DNA of 64,000 nucleotides from Arthrobacter sp. 24S4-2. GTDB taxonomy: Bacteria; Actinomycetota; Actinomycetes; Actinomycetales; Micrococcaceae. Below are positions 44,773 through 52,779 of the stretch, piece by piece (position 1 is the stretch's first letter; every line of letters begins with the position of its first letter). The stretch covers positions 2,666,001-2,730,000 of the forward strand of contig NZ_CP040018.1 of NCBI RefSeq assembly GCF_005280255.1. Direction: 5' to 3'. The notes beneath the pieces are model-generated. The model worked only from the letters and a program-made list of their open reading frames with translations. It made no database searches and was not told where the DNA came from. Position numbers and translations under genes: made by a program.

Positions 44773-45189
44773 ATGGAACAACTGCAGGACACGAGCGCTG
44801 AAGAACCGGTGTTGTCCGCCACCACGGTTTTTGCCAGTCTCGCGGAATTGAGGGAGGCCCCCGGCTATAGCCCAAAAGCAATAGCCGAACGGCTAACAAA
44901 GTCGCTGGGCACGGATGCCGCGGCACCGCTGCTGGGCGTCAGTGTGGAACTTCTGGATCGATGGACATCGGGCCAGGATGCGCCGAATGCGGAGGGCCGG
45001 CTCCGGCTTGCGGACCTGGATGCCCTGATAGGGCACCTGCACAGTGCTTTCACGCCGGCCCAGGCCATGCTCTGGATGTGCAGCCCCAACGTGCAGCTGG
45101 GCTCCAGGCCAATCGATGTCTACCGCACTCTCGGATCGGCGCCGGTAATCGGCGCCATCCGGGACCACGCGCAGGAGGCCTTCCGCTGA
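44773..45189 (+). CDS. MbcA/ParS/Xre-like antitoxin domain protein
   Basis: A 138-residue protein. The first half resembles a helix-turn-helix region (LGVSVELLDRWTSGQDAPNAEGRLRL), and the C-terminus NVQLGSRPIDVYRTLG...PVIGAIRD fits the DUF2384/MbcA-ParS antitoxin domain. Such antitoxins are usually paired with a RES-domain NAD-degrading toxin. Neither neighbour is a RES toxin, so it is an orphan here. Assignment rests on pattern recognition. Confidence 0.62.
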   Translation: MEQLQDTSAEEPVLSATTVFASLAELREAPGYSPKAIAERLTKSLGTDAAAPLLGVSVELLDRWTSGQDAPNAEGRLRLADLDALIGHLHSAFTPAQAMLWMCSPNVQLGSRPIDVYRTLGSAPVIGAIRDHAQEAFR

Positions 45190-45321
45190 CTGGTTTCGCC
45201 TGACCCCGGTACCCTGATCCCGGTACAAGGGAGTGGTTCTCTTTCAGGGCATCGGGTTCGACACCCTGGCCGCTCCATCCAGATGGACTCCATAGCTGTT
45301 TCCGGTACCGAAAGGCCCATC

Positions 45322-46332
45322 ATGCGCCTGATTCCTCGTGGGACTTCCAGAAAGCCATTAGGTCCCGGTCGCGAGGCCCGGAGCAGGACGCGGCGTCTGC
45401 TGCGTGTAGCCGGTATCGCGGCGCTAATTGTTGTGGGGCTGGTGCTGGTTTCGACGGCTACCAACCTGATCTTTGAGCGGGCGGAAAAATCCAGCATCAG
45501 TCCCTATGGCGAACGCATCGCCATCAACGGCGGCGAGATCAATGTGCAGCGGAATGGGCACACTGGCCAGCCAATTGTCCTCCTCAGCGGTCTTGGAACA
45601 CCGGCACCTGGCCTGGACTTCGCCCCGTTGGCCCGCGAACTCGGGGACTTCGACGTCATCGTCGTTGAGGGATTCGGCTACGGGTACAGCGACATGCAAG
45701 CGAGCGAGCGGAGCAACAAGAACATCAGCACAGAACTCCACGAAGTCCTGACCAAACTCCACATCAAGCAGCCCTATGTCTTGGCAGGACACTCAATTGC
45801 CGGCTTCTACACCCTTGACTACGCCAACCGCTACCCCAACGAAGTGGCCGCAGTGATCGGGATCGATGCGACAATTCCGAAACCGACAAACCAACCGGTT
45901 GAGGAGCCACAGCCAGGCATCAACTGGGAACGTGCACTCTCTGTTACCGGCCTCGTCCGCACGGTCACCGCAATCGCACCCGGCCTCGCGGCGCCGGACG
46001 GTGATGCCTATACCGCCGACGAGCTCGAACGCATGCGCCTGATGATGAGCTGGAACTTCGGCAACGACGCTGTGGCCGATGAAACATCCCGAATCGCCAA
46101 CAACGCAGCATCGCTCAGGGGTGTCCACTATCCCGATATGCTGCCCGTTTTGGCGTTCCTGGCCGACGACAAGTCAGACACGACAAAGACCAGGACAGCC
46201 GCCGCGGAGGACCTTCTGAAAAACGTCAGAAGCCACGAAATCGTCACCCTCGAGGGCGGCCACTACCTGCACTGGACCCAATCCAAACGCATGGCGGAAA
46301 CCATCAGGACGTTCCTCAGCAACCACGGCTGA
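45322..46332 (+). CDS. Membrane-anchored alpha/beta hydrolase
   Basis: A 336-residue protein. Residues about 24-46 form one membrane anchor after a basic N-terminus (REARSRTRRLLR), so the enzyme probably faces outward. The nucleophile elbow is GHSIAG (about 156-161), and a late GGHYLHW carries the catalytic His context (about 312-318). ATG 45322 has AAAGG about 7 bases upstream and is chosen over an in-frame ATG at 45283. Substrate unknown. Confidence 0.82.
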   Translation: MRLIPRGTSRKPLGPGREARSRTRRLLRVAGIAALIVVGLVLVSTATNLIFERAEKSSISPYGERIAINGGEINVQRNGHTGQPIVLLSGLGTPAPGLDFAPLARELGDFDVIVVEGFGYGYSDMQASERSNKNISTELHEVLTKLHIKQPYVLAGHSIAGFYTLDYANRYPNEVAAVIGIDATIPKPTNQPVEEPQPGINWERALSVTGLVRTVTAIAPGLAAPDGDAYTADELERMRLMMSWNFGNDAVADETSRIANNAASLRGVHYPDMLPVLAFLADDKSDTTKTRTAAAEDLLKNVRSHEIVTLEGGHYLHWTQSKRMAETIRTFLSNHG

Positions 46333-46423
46333 CCGGTCGTGGCCGGCGGTGTGGGTGGCCGGGCGCGTTCGGGTTGCTGGGGAGTGGCCGTGGGTTCCCG
46401 CATTCGGGTGCGGGCTGAACCTC

Positions 46424-46555
46424 CTACTTTGTCAGCGCTAAGAAGACGACACACACTGTAGCGGCAGCCAGCAGGACCAGGACACCGTACTTGAGATAGG
46501 CCCACCGTGGTGCGGATGAACGGGTGTATTTTTCGTAGCGACTGAGGTTCTTCAT
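46424..46555 (-). CDS. Small single-span membrane protein, 43 residues
   Basis: A short frame beginning at ATG 46555 with AGGA 7 bases upstream. It has a basic N-terminal part (MKNLSRYEKYTRSSAPRWAY) and one membrane segment (about 22-40, GVLVLLAAATVCVVFLAL). It is too short for usual gene finders. The composition and start site support it, but no family is recognised. Confidence 0.55.
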   Translation of the reverse strand: MKNLSRYEKYTRSSAPRWAYLKYGVLVLLAAATVCVVFLALTK

Positions 46556-46693
46556 TCCTCATTCCTACACGGCGTGCCCGTGTATTAGCCCCCGGGCCGA
46601 GAGGCGGCGCCGCCCCCGCATTCGGCGCGGCAGTCATGAAGTAGCCAGGGTGTCCGAGCGACGGCGTAAACCTCCCAGCTGGCAAAGGAAAAA

Positions 46694-47074
46694 ATGGTCC
46701 AAATATGTGCGTACCTGGCCACAGCGGTCCTGTGTGCGCTGGCCGTTTTTCAAGTTGCCCTGATCATCGGCGCTCCACTCGGACACCTGGCCTGGGGCGG
46801 TCAGCACAGGGTCCTTCCGCCGAAGCTGCGGATCGGTAGTGCGGTCTCCGTCGCCCTGTACCGGATCTTCGCCTACGTCGCCTTGGCGAGGGCCGGGCTG
46901 GTGGGTCCCCTGGTCACCGGGACCTTCACGGCGGTGTCCTCGTGGGTGCTGTGCGCCTATTTCGCGGTGGGCGCCCTCATGAACGGGGTGTCGCGCAGCA
47001 GGCTGGAGCGCTTCGTCATGACCCCCACGGCGCTGGTCCTGACTTCGCTATTTCTGCTGCTGTCGCTGAACTGA
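46694..47074 (+). CDS. Hypothetical integral membrane protein
   Basis: A 126-residue protein with four predicted membrane segments and a conserved-looking loop GHLAWGGQHRVLPPKLRIGS (about 29-48). AAAGGA stands about 6 bases before the ATG. Proteins of this kind occur widely in bacteria without a known function. It converges on the GntR gene. Confidence 0.7.
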   Translation: MVQICAYLATAVLCALAVFQVALIIGAPLGHLAWGGQHRVLPPKLRIGSAVSVALYRIFAYVALARAGLVGPLVTGTFTAVSSWVLCAYFAVGALMNGVSRSRLERFVMTPTALVLTSLFLLLSLN

Positions 47075-47150
47075 CCAGGCCGTGCGGCTCCATTGGGCCG
47101 TACCCCGCCGTTTGGAGTCAGTTGCCCGACATCCGCAGGGGAGGCGGCGG

Positions 47151-47882
47151 TCAGGTCAGGCGGGCGACGCTGCGGCGGGTGGGCCGCATAATTGCGCCGT
47201 CGGAAAAGAGTTGCGGCGTTGCCTGCTGGATTCGTTGGACATCCTCAAAAACGCCTCGCAGGTGCAAACGGAGGGAGCTGTCGGCATCCGTCAGGTTGTT
47301 GGCTTCCAGGGCGTCCACCACTGCGGTGTGCTGCTGGATGAGCGTTGCAATGGGCCTGGTGTCCAGAAGGCTCAGCCGTCGCGCGCGATCGAGGTGCGCT
47401 TTGGCGGAATTGACGGCAGCCCAGGCGGACTCGTGCCCGGCAAGCCGGAGCAGCTCACGGTGGAAATCCTCGTCCAGGCGGAAGAACTCGTCCACGTCGC
47501 TGTTGGCATCAGCTTCCGTTTGGCTCTGGAGTATTACGCGAAGGCCCGCAATGCCGGCACCGTCGACCGAGAGGTCACGCAGGGATGCGCATTCGATGGC
47601 CTCGCGGACAAACTGGGCTTCGGAAACCCGTCCCAGATCCACAAGCGAGACGAAGGAACCTATCTGCGGGTAGACCTGGACCAGCCCCTCTTCCCTGAGC
47701 AGGATCAGGCTTTCCCGCACTGGCGTGCGGCTGACGCCCAATTCCTGCGCGAGTTCGTTTTCCGAGAGGGGTTCGCCCGGAGGGAGCTGCAGGGAAATGA
47801 TGCGACGCCGCAACGTCTCCAGGGTCTGGTCACGCACGGACAGCCGCGGCGCCTGTCCTTTGCGGTGTTTATCGGAGGCCAT
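47151..47882 (-). CDS. GntR family regulator, FadR subfamily
   Basis: A 243-residue regulator with an N-terminal winged helix (about 15-80, NELAQELGVSRTPVRESLILLREEGLVQVY) and a C-terminal all-helical FCD domain (about 88-215) whose metal-site residues include D and H of EDFHRELLRLAGH. It is divergent from the sugar-acid operon starting at 48030. Repeats at 47906-47934 overlap the operon promoter and are the likely operator. It probably senses a sugar acid such as gulonate, mannonate or KDG. Confidence 0.9.
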   Translation of the reverse strand: MASDKHRKGQAPRLSVRDQTLETLRRRIISLQLPPGEPLSENELAQELGVSRTPVRESLILLREEGLVQVYPQIGSFVSLVDLGRVSEAQFVREAIECASLRDLSVDGAGIAGLRVILQSQTEADANSDVDEFFRLDEDFHRELLRLAGHESAWAAVNSAKAHLDRARRLSLLDTRPIATLIQQHTAVVDALEANNLTDADSSLRLHLRGVFEDVQRIQQATPQLFSDGAIMRPTRRSVARLT

Positions 47883-47899
47883 GCCCTCATTCTATTCTC

Positions 47900-47934
47900 T
47901 TGACACACTAGAATGGTAGTGCTTGTATGGTAGT
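47900..47934 (+). promoter_or_regulatory. Promoter and GntR operator of the sugar-acid operon
   Basis: A -35 box TTGACA (47900-47905) and a -10 box TTGTAT (47923-47928) are separated by 17 bases, close to the sigma-70 ideal. Between and across them lie the palindrome CACTA-N6-TAGTG (47906-47921) and two direct copies of ATGGTAGT (47913-47920, 47927-47934). This arrangement would let the divergent GntR repressor block RNA polymerase. Confidence 0.65.
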
Positions 47935-48029
47935 AGTTAGCGAGGTGCCGCCGGTCACATTGAAAGAACGCCGGCCTTCTTCCGTACAACTCTCCCCTTC
48001 GTTTTTCATCGCCTGCAAAGGAGCATCAG

Positions 48030-49412
48030 ATGACTGAGAGCATTGCGCCCCCCACTATCCGGCCGGAAACCAAACCAACCAAGGAACTGGCTAAAGTCGC
48101 CGTTTCCGGGTGGCTGGGTACTGCCATGGAATTCATGGACTTCCAGCTCTACTCCCTGGCAGCAGCCATCGTCTTCAATAAGATCTTCTTCCCCGATGTC
48201 AGCCCGGTCGTGGGCCTCATCGCCGCCATGGCCACCTACGGTGTGGGCTACGTTGCCCGCCTTGCCGGCGCCGTCTACTTCGGCCGCATGGGCGACAGGA
48301 TCGGCCGCAAGAAGGTCCTCTTCATCACCATCGCCCTGATGGGTGCATCGACAACCCTCATCGGTGTTCTGCCCACCTACGCGATGATCGGCATCTGGGC
48401 TCCGATCCTGCTCGTTGCCCTCCGACTGGCACAAGGCTTCGGCGCCGGCGCCGAGATCGCCGGTGCAACCGTGATGCTCGCCGAATTCGCACCGGCCCGC
48501 CGGCGAGGCCTCATCTCCTCCCTCGTATGCCTCGGCACCAACTCCGGGACCCTCGCCGCCTCCGCGCTCTGGGCCATCCTGGTCAGCACCCTGCCGGAGG
48601 ACCAGCTGCTGAGCTGGGGCTGGCGCATCCCGTTCCTGTTCAGCTTCCTGCTGATGATTTTCGCCGTGTGGATCCGCCGCTCCCTCAAGGAAAGCCCGGT
48701 CTTCGAACAGCGGGCGGACGTTGTGGGCGGTGTGGCACTGTCCAAGCGTGAAATCGCCGCGGCAGATGAGCTCGCAAAGACCAGCACCATCGAAGCTGCC
48801 CTGCACCAGCGAAAGGGCAAGGCCTTCCTGATCGCTCTGGGCCTGCGGTTCGGGCAGGCCGGCAACTCAGGACTGGTCCAAACCTTCCTGGTGGGCTACC
48901 TCGCCACAGTCCTGCTGGTGGACAAGAGCGTGGGCACAACCGCCATCATGTACGGCTCCCTGCTCGGATTCCTGACCATCCCCGTCATGGGCCTGCTGGG
49001 GGACCGGTTCGGCCGCAAGCCGCTGTACCTGGTGCTGAGCTCCCTCACGGCACTGTTCGCCATTCCCATGATGTTGATGGTCACCAGCGGAAACACCGCG
49101 CTCATCACCATCGCGATGGTCATCGGGCTGAACCTCGGTGTCCTGAGCCTTTTCGCCATGGAGAGCGTCACCATGGCCGAATTCTTCGGAGCACGCACCC
49201 GCTTCACCCAGCTCGCGCTGGCCAAGGAAATCGGCGGCATCCTCGCCACAGCCATCGGCCCGCTGCTGGCCGCCACCCTCACCGCCATCACCGGACACTG
49301 GTGGCCGCTCGCTGCGATGCTCATCGCCTACTCCCTGATCACCTTGATTTCGGCGGCCGTAGGACCCGAAGTCCGCGGTCGGGACATGGTCCTCCTGGAA
49401 GATGCCGCATGA
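48030..49412 (+). CDS. MFS transporter, metabolite:H+ symporter type
   Basis: A 460-residue carrier with twelve membrane segments and two family motifs, GRMGDRIGRKKVL (about 88-100) and GLLGDRFGRKPLY (about 316-328). The opening region KVAVSGWLGTAMEFMDFQLY marks the sugar/metabolite:H+ group. AAAGGAG lies 7 bases before the ATG. As first gene of the operon it should import the starting sugar acid. It overlaps the next start by four bases. Confidence 0.9.
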   Translation: MTESIAPPTIRPETKPTKELAKVAVSGWLGTAMEFMDFQLYSLAAAIVFNKIFFPDVSPVVGLIAAMATYGVGYVARLAGAVYFGRMGDRIGRKKVLFITIALMGASTTLIGVLPTYAMIGIWAPILLVALRLAQGFGAGAEIAGATVMLAEFAPARRRGLISSLVCLGTNSGTLAASALWAILVSTLPEDQLLSWGWRIPFLFSFLLMIFAVWIRRSLKESPVFEQRADVVGGVALSKREIAAADELAKTSTIEAALHQRKGKAFLIALGLRFGQAGNSGLVQTFLVGYLATVLLVDKSVGTTAIMYGSLLGFLTIPVMGLLGDRFGRKPLYLVLSSLTALFAIPMMLMVTSGNTALITIAMVIGLNLGVLSLFAMESVTMAEFFGARTRFTQLALAKEIGGILATAIGPLLAATLTAITGHWWPLAAMLIAYSLITLISAAVGPEVRGRDMVLLEDAA

Positions 49413-50443
49413 AAGCCGTCGTCGTCCACGGAGCGAACGACCTCCGCATCGATGAACGTCCCGAGCCTGTCGCCGGACCCGGCGAGGTGGTCATCGACGT
49501 CGAATGGGGCGGGATCTGCGGCTCGGACCTCTCGTACTGGCGCCACGGCGCCTCGGGAACTGCGGCACTGAAGTCGCCACTGGTCCTCGGCCACGAGGTG
49601 GCCGGCCGGATCGCCCAGCTGGGCGCCGGCGTCGAAAACCTCGACGTCGGCCAGCCGGTGACCGTGCACCCGGCGGAACTGGTGGGGGACGGGACCATGC
49701 CGGAACGCCTCAGGGACCGGACGAACCTCTACCCGCGCATCAGGTACTTCGGGTCGGCGGCCTTCGACCCGCACACCGACGGCGGTTTCAGCGAGCGTAA
49801 ACTCGCCAGGGCTACGCAGATCCGCCCGCTGCCCAACGGTGTGGACACCCTTCGCGGTGCCCTCGCCGAGCCGCTCGCCGTCGCCATGCACGCTGTCAGT
49901 CGGGCCGGATCACTTGCCGGCCGGGACATCCTGGTCAACGGGGCCGGACCGATCGGCTCGCTGGTTGTCGCGGCGGCGAAGTATGCCGGCGCAAGGACCG
50001 TCATCGCCACGGACATCAACGACGCCTCACTGGGGATCGCCAAGGCCATGGGCGCGGACGAAGTCCGGAACCTGGCCGGCGGCGGCAGCCTTCCCGAGGA
50101 CATGGAACTGGTCTTCGAAGCCACCGGCATCCCTGCAGTTCTGGGAGGCGTGCTGAGGGCTACCGCCCGCGGCGGAACCCTGGTCCAGGTGGGAAACCTT
50201 CCCGGAGCCCCGGCCTCCGCCGCGCTAGGCGACCTTGTGACCCGCGAGATCACCTGGATCGGTTCCTACCGGTTCGTGGACGAGATCAGCGATGCACTCC
50301 GTGCCATGGCCGACGGCCTTGACGTCTCCCCGGTCATCACCCACAAGTTCGGCATCGACCAGGCCGCGGAAGCCATGCGGATTTCCGCCGACCCGACGTC
50401 GGGGAGCAGCAAAGTCATGCTCCGGCTCGCCCCAACTGAGTAG
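49409..50443 (+). CDS. MDR dehydrogenase, L-gulonate/L-idonate 5-dehydrogenase-like
   Basis: A 344-residue medium-chain dehydrogenase. Catalytic-zinc context is visible in WGGICGSDLSYWRHG and GHEVAG, and the Rossmann motif is GAGPIGSLV. The four structural-zinc cysteines are missing (segment RLRDRTNLYPRIRYFGSAA), as in the paralogue at 6843-7946. In an operon with ManD and a mannonate/fructuronate reductase it most likely oxidises L-gulonate (or idonate) at C5, giving D-fructuronate if gulonate is the substrate. Confidence 0.82.
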   Translation: MKAVVVHGANDLRIDERPEPVAGPGEVVIDVEWGGICGSDLSYWRHGASGTAALKSPLVLGHEVAGRIAQLGAGVENLDVGQPVTVHPAELVGDGTMPERLRDRTNLYPRIRYFGSAAFDPHTDGGFSERKLARATQIRPLPNGVDTLRGALAEPLAVAMHAVSRAGSLAGRDILVNGAGPIGSLVVAAAKYAGARTVIATDINDASLGIAKAMGADEVRNLAGGGSLPEDMELVFEATGIPAVLGGVLRATARGGTLVQVGNLPGAPASAALGDLVTREITWIGSYRFVDEISDALRAMADGLDVSPVITHKFGIDQAAEAMRISADPTSGSSKVMLRLAPTE

Positions 50444-50484
50444 CAGCAGATGTCGTTTTGAGGGCTCAGAACGACATCTGCTGC
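50443..50484. repeat. 15-bp palindrome inside the operon (REP-like)
   Basis: GCAGCAGATGTCGTT (50443-50457) pairs perfectly with AACGACATCTGCTGC (50470-50484); the inner TGAG/CTCA extends the pairing. The left arm begins at the last base of the dehydrogenase stop codon and the structure lies 45 bases before manD. It has no T tract, so it is more likely a REP-type element or an mRNA-stability hairpin than a full terminator. Confidence 0.65.
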
Positions 50485-50528
50485 GACCTACTTGAATATT
50501 TCCCGCTCATCATCTGAAGGACCAACCA

Positions 50529-51737
50529 GTGAAGATCACCGACACACGGGTAGTGGTTTCGTCGCCAGGACGGAATTACGTGACGCTCGTTATTGAAACC
50601 GAGGACGGCGTTACCGGCGTTGGCGATGCCACCCTCAACGGCCGCGAGCTGGCTGTGGCGTCCTATCTCTCCGAGCACCTCTGCCCGCTGCTGATCGGCC
50701 GCGACGCCCGCCGCATCGAGGACGCCTGGCAGTACTTCTACAAGGGCGCCTACTGGCGCCGCGGGCCGGTGACCATGACCGCGATCGCCGCGATCGACGT
50801 CGCGCTTTGGGACATCAAGGGCAAGGTGGCCGGCATGCCGGTCTACGAACTCCTCGGCGGGGCGGCCCGCGAGGGCGTCATGGTCTACGGGCACGCCAGC
50901 GGCTCAACGCTGGAGGACCTCAGCGTTGACTTCCAGCACCACCTGGACCTTGGATACAAGGCCATCCGGGCACAGGCCGCCGTGCCGGGGCTGGAAAAGA
51001 CCTACGGGATTGCCCCCGTGGACGGAAGGACCTATGAGCCGGCCAGCGGCAACGTCCCGCAGGAGGACATGTGGGAAACCACCGCCTACCTGGACTTCGC
51101 GCCGAAGATGATGGCGCATGTGCGCGAGGAGTTCGGCTACGGCGTGCACGTCCTGCACGACGTCCACCACCGGCTGACGCCGATCGAGGCCGGCCGGCTG
51201 GGCGCCTCACTTGAGCAGTACCGGCCGTTCTGGATCGAGGATCCGACGCCGGCCGAGGACCAGTCGGCGTTCCGCCTGATCCGCCAGCACACCACCACGC
51301 CCATCGCCGTGGGTGAAGTGTTCAACTCGATCTGGGACTGCCAGCAGCTGATCACCGAACGCCTGATCGACTACATCCGCACGTCCGTTTCGCACGCCGG
51401 AGGCATCACGCACCTGCGGCGCATCTTCTCGCTCGCGGACCTGTACGGGGTTCGGTCCGGCTCGCACGGGGCCGGCGATCTCTCCCCGGTCTCCTTCGCC
51501 GCGGCCCTGCACGTGGACATGAGCATCCCGAACTTCGGCGTCCAGGAGTACATGGGCCACCGGGATCCGGCGGGCGAGGTATTCAGGACCTCCTACACCT
51601 TTACGGACGGGTACATGCATCCCGGAGACGCTCCGGGCATCGGCGTCGAGTTCGACGAGGAGGCTGCCGTCTTCCCGTTCGATCCGAAGTACCTGCCCAT
51701 CAACCGCCGGCTCGATGGGTCGGTGCACGACTGGTGA
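50529..51737 (+). CDS. manD: D-mannonate dehydratase, enolase superfamily (ManD type)
   Basis: A 402-residue enolase-superfamily dehydratase. It has the capping domain (about 1-120), the metal-binding barrel with FWIEDPTPAEDQ and VGEVFNSIWDC, and the ManD phrase SGSHGAGDLSPVS. It removes water from D-mannonate (or D-gluconate in low-efficiency relatives) to give 2-keto-3-deoxygluconate. The GTG start has GAAGGA about 8 bases upstream. It ends in a 4-base overlap with the KDG kinase gene, matching the next step. Confidence 0.9.
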   Translation: MKITDTRVVVSSPGRNYVTLVIETEDGVTGVGDATLNGRELAVASYLSEHLCPLLIGRDARRIEDAWQYFYKGAYWRRGPVTMTAIAAIDVALWDIKGKVAGMPVYELLGGAAREGVMVYGHASGSTLEDLSVDFQHHLDLGYKAIRAQAAVPGLEKTYGIAPVDGRTYEPASGNVPQEDMWETTAYLDFAPKMMAHVREEFGYGVHVLHDVHHRLTPIEAGRLGASLEQYRPFWIEDPTPAEDQSAFRLIRQHTTTPIAVGEVFNSIWDCQQLITERLIDYIRTSVSHAGGITHLRRIFSLADLYGVRSGSHGAGDLSPVSFAAALHVDMSIPNFGVQEYMGHRDPAGEVFRTSYTFTDGYMHPGDAPGIGVEFDEEAAVFPFDPKYLPINRRLDGSVHDW

Positions 51738-52726
51738 GCGCCTCCATGCAACAGAACCGGCCCCGGCCCTTCGACGTCGTCGTGATGGGGGAGATCCTCG
51801 TTGAGGTCGCCACGGACGTTGCGTTCGGCCACGGCGTTCCGGCCCAGCTTGGCATCTCGGGCGACGCGCTGAACGTTGCGGCGGCTGCCGCGGCTGCCGG
51901 AGCCCGCACGGGGCTGCTGGCCGTGCTGACCGACGACGACCTCGGCCAGGCGATCGCCGCCAGGATCCGGGAACTCGGTATCTCCGACGAGCTGCTGAGC
52001 TTCAGGACCGGGCAGCAGGGCGTGTACCTGGTGCACTCCGACCCTGAAGGCCAGCGTGAGTTCTCGTACGCCCGCACCGGAAGCGTGGGCTCAACCCTTT
52101 CCCCGGATGACGTTGACCCAGTGGTCTTCTCCACGGCCAAGGCGGTGATCGCCAGCGGGATCGCCTGCGCTATTTCCGCGTCGTCACGGGCAGCCGTCCT
52201 CAAAGCATCGGGATTGTCCCGCCGGTTCATTTTCGATCCCAACTTCCGCCCCCGGCTCACGTCTGTGGAGGAGGCGACGGCGGTCCTCACCGACCTGGCG
52301 CCACGGACCTTCCTGGCCACTCCGTCCTTTCCGGGTGAAACGTCAGCACTCCTGGGCTGCGCCACGCCGAAGGAGGCTGCGGCCAAGCTCCGCAGCCTCG
52401 GCGCTTCAAACGTCGCCGTGACCTGCGGGGCGGAGGGCATCCAGCTGGCCGGGGACCTGATGGACGGTTCATCAGACTCGTCCTGGATCGACTCGATTCC
52501 CGCGCCGGCGGTCGTAGACCAGACCGGAGCCGGTGACGCCTTCGTGGGCACCCTGACCGCCCGGATGGTGCTGGGCGACAGCTTCCCCGTCGCTGCCCGC
52601 TACGGCGCAGCCGCTGCATCGCTGGTGGTGGGAGGCAAAGGCGGGACCGGATTCATCCCCACCTTTGACCAAACCCGGACCCATGCCCTGCGGACCCCCG
52701 AAGGAGAGCTGTCATCGCACGCCTAA
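51734..52726 (+). CDS. PfkB family sugar kinase, 2-keto-3-deoxygluconate kinase-like
   Basis: A 330-residue ribokinase-fold enzyme with the first PfkB motif region GDALNVAAAAAAAGARTG (about 39-56) and the second motif DQTGAGDAFVGTL (about 260-272) with the catalytic Asp. It would phosphorylate KDG to KDPG between ManD and the aldolase. It begins at GTG 51734 overlapping manD. AAGGAG near its end serves the next gene. Confidence 0.86.
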   Translation: MSASMQQNRPRPFDVVVMGEILVEVATDVAFGHGVPAQLGISGDALNVAAAAAAAGARTGLLAVLTDDDLGQAIAARIRELGISDELLSFRTGQQGVYLVHSDPEGQREFSYARTGSVGSTLSPDDVDPVVFSTAKAVIASGIACAISASSRAAVLKASGLSRRFIFDPNFRPRLTSVEEATAVLTDLAPRTFLATPSFPGETSALLGCATPKEAAAKLRSLGASNVAVTCGAEGIQLAGDLMDGSSDSSWIDSIPAPAVVDQTGAGDAFVGTLTARMVLGDSFPVAARYGAAAASLVVGGKGGTGFIPTFDQTRTHALRTPEGELSSHA

Positions 52727-52779
52727 GCTCCCCGTCTCTGGCTGCGTCTCTGGCTGCCAGCGGAAGCCGCCAGGAACTG

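Noticed and set aside
45246..45278. GGGTTCGACACCC followed by CCGCTCCA resembles a tRNA 3' end
   Set aside because: No matching 5' acceptor half, D-arm or anticodon arm upstream, and the T stem has only three clean pairs. At most a tRNA 3' fragment or chance.
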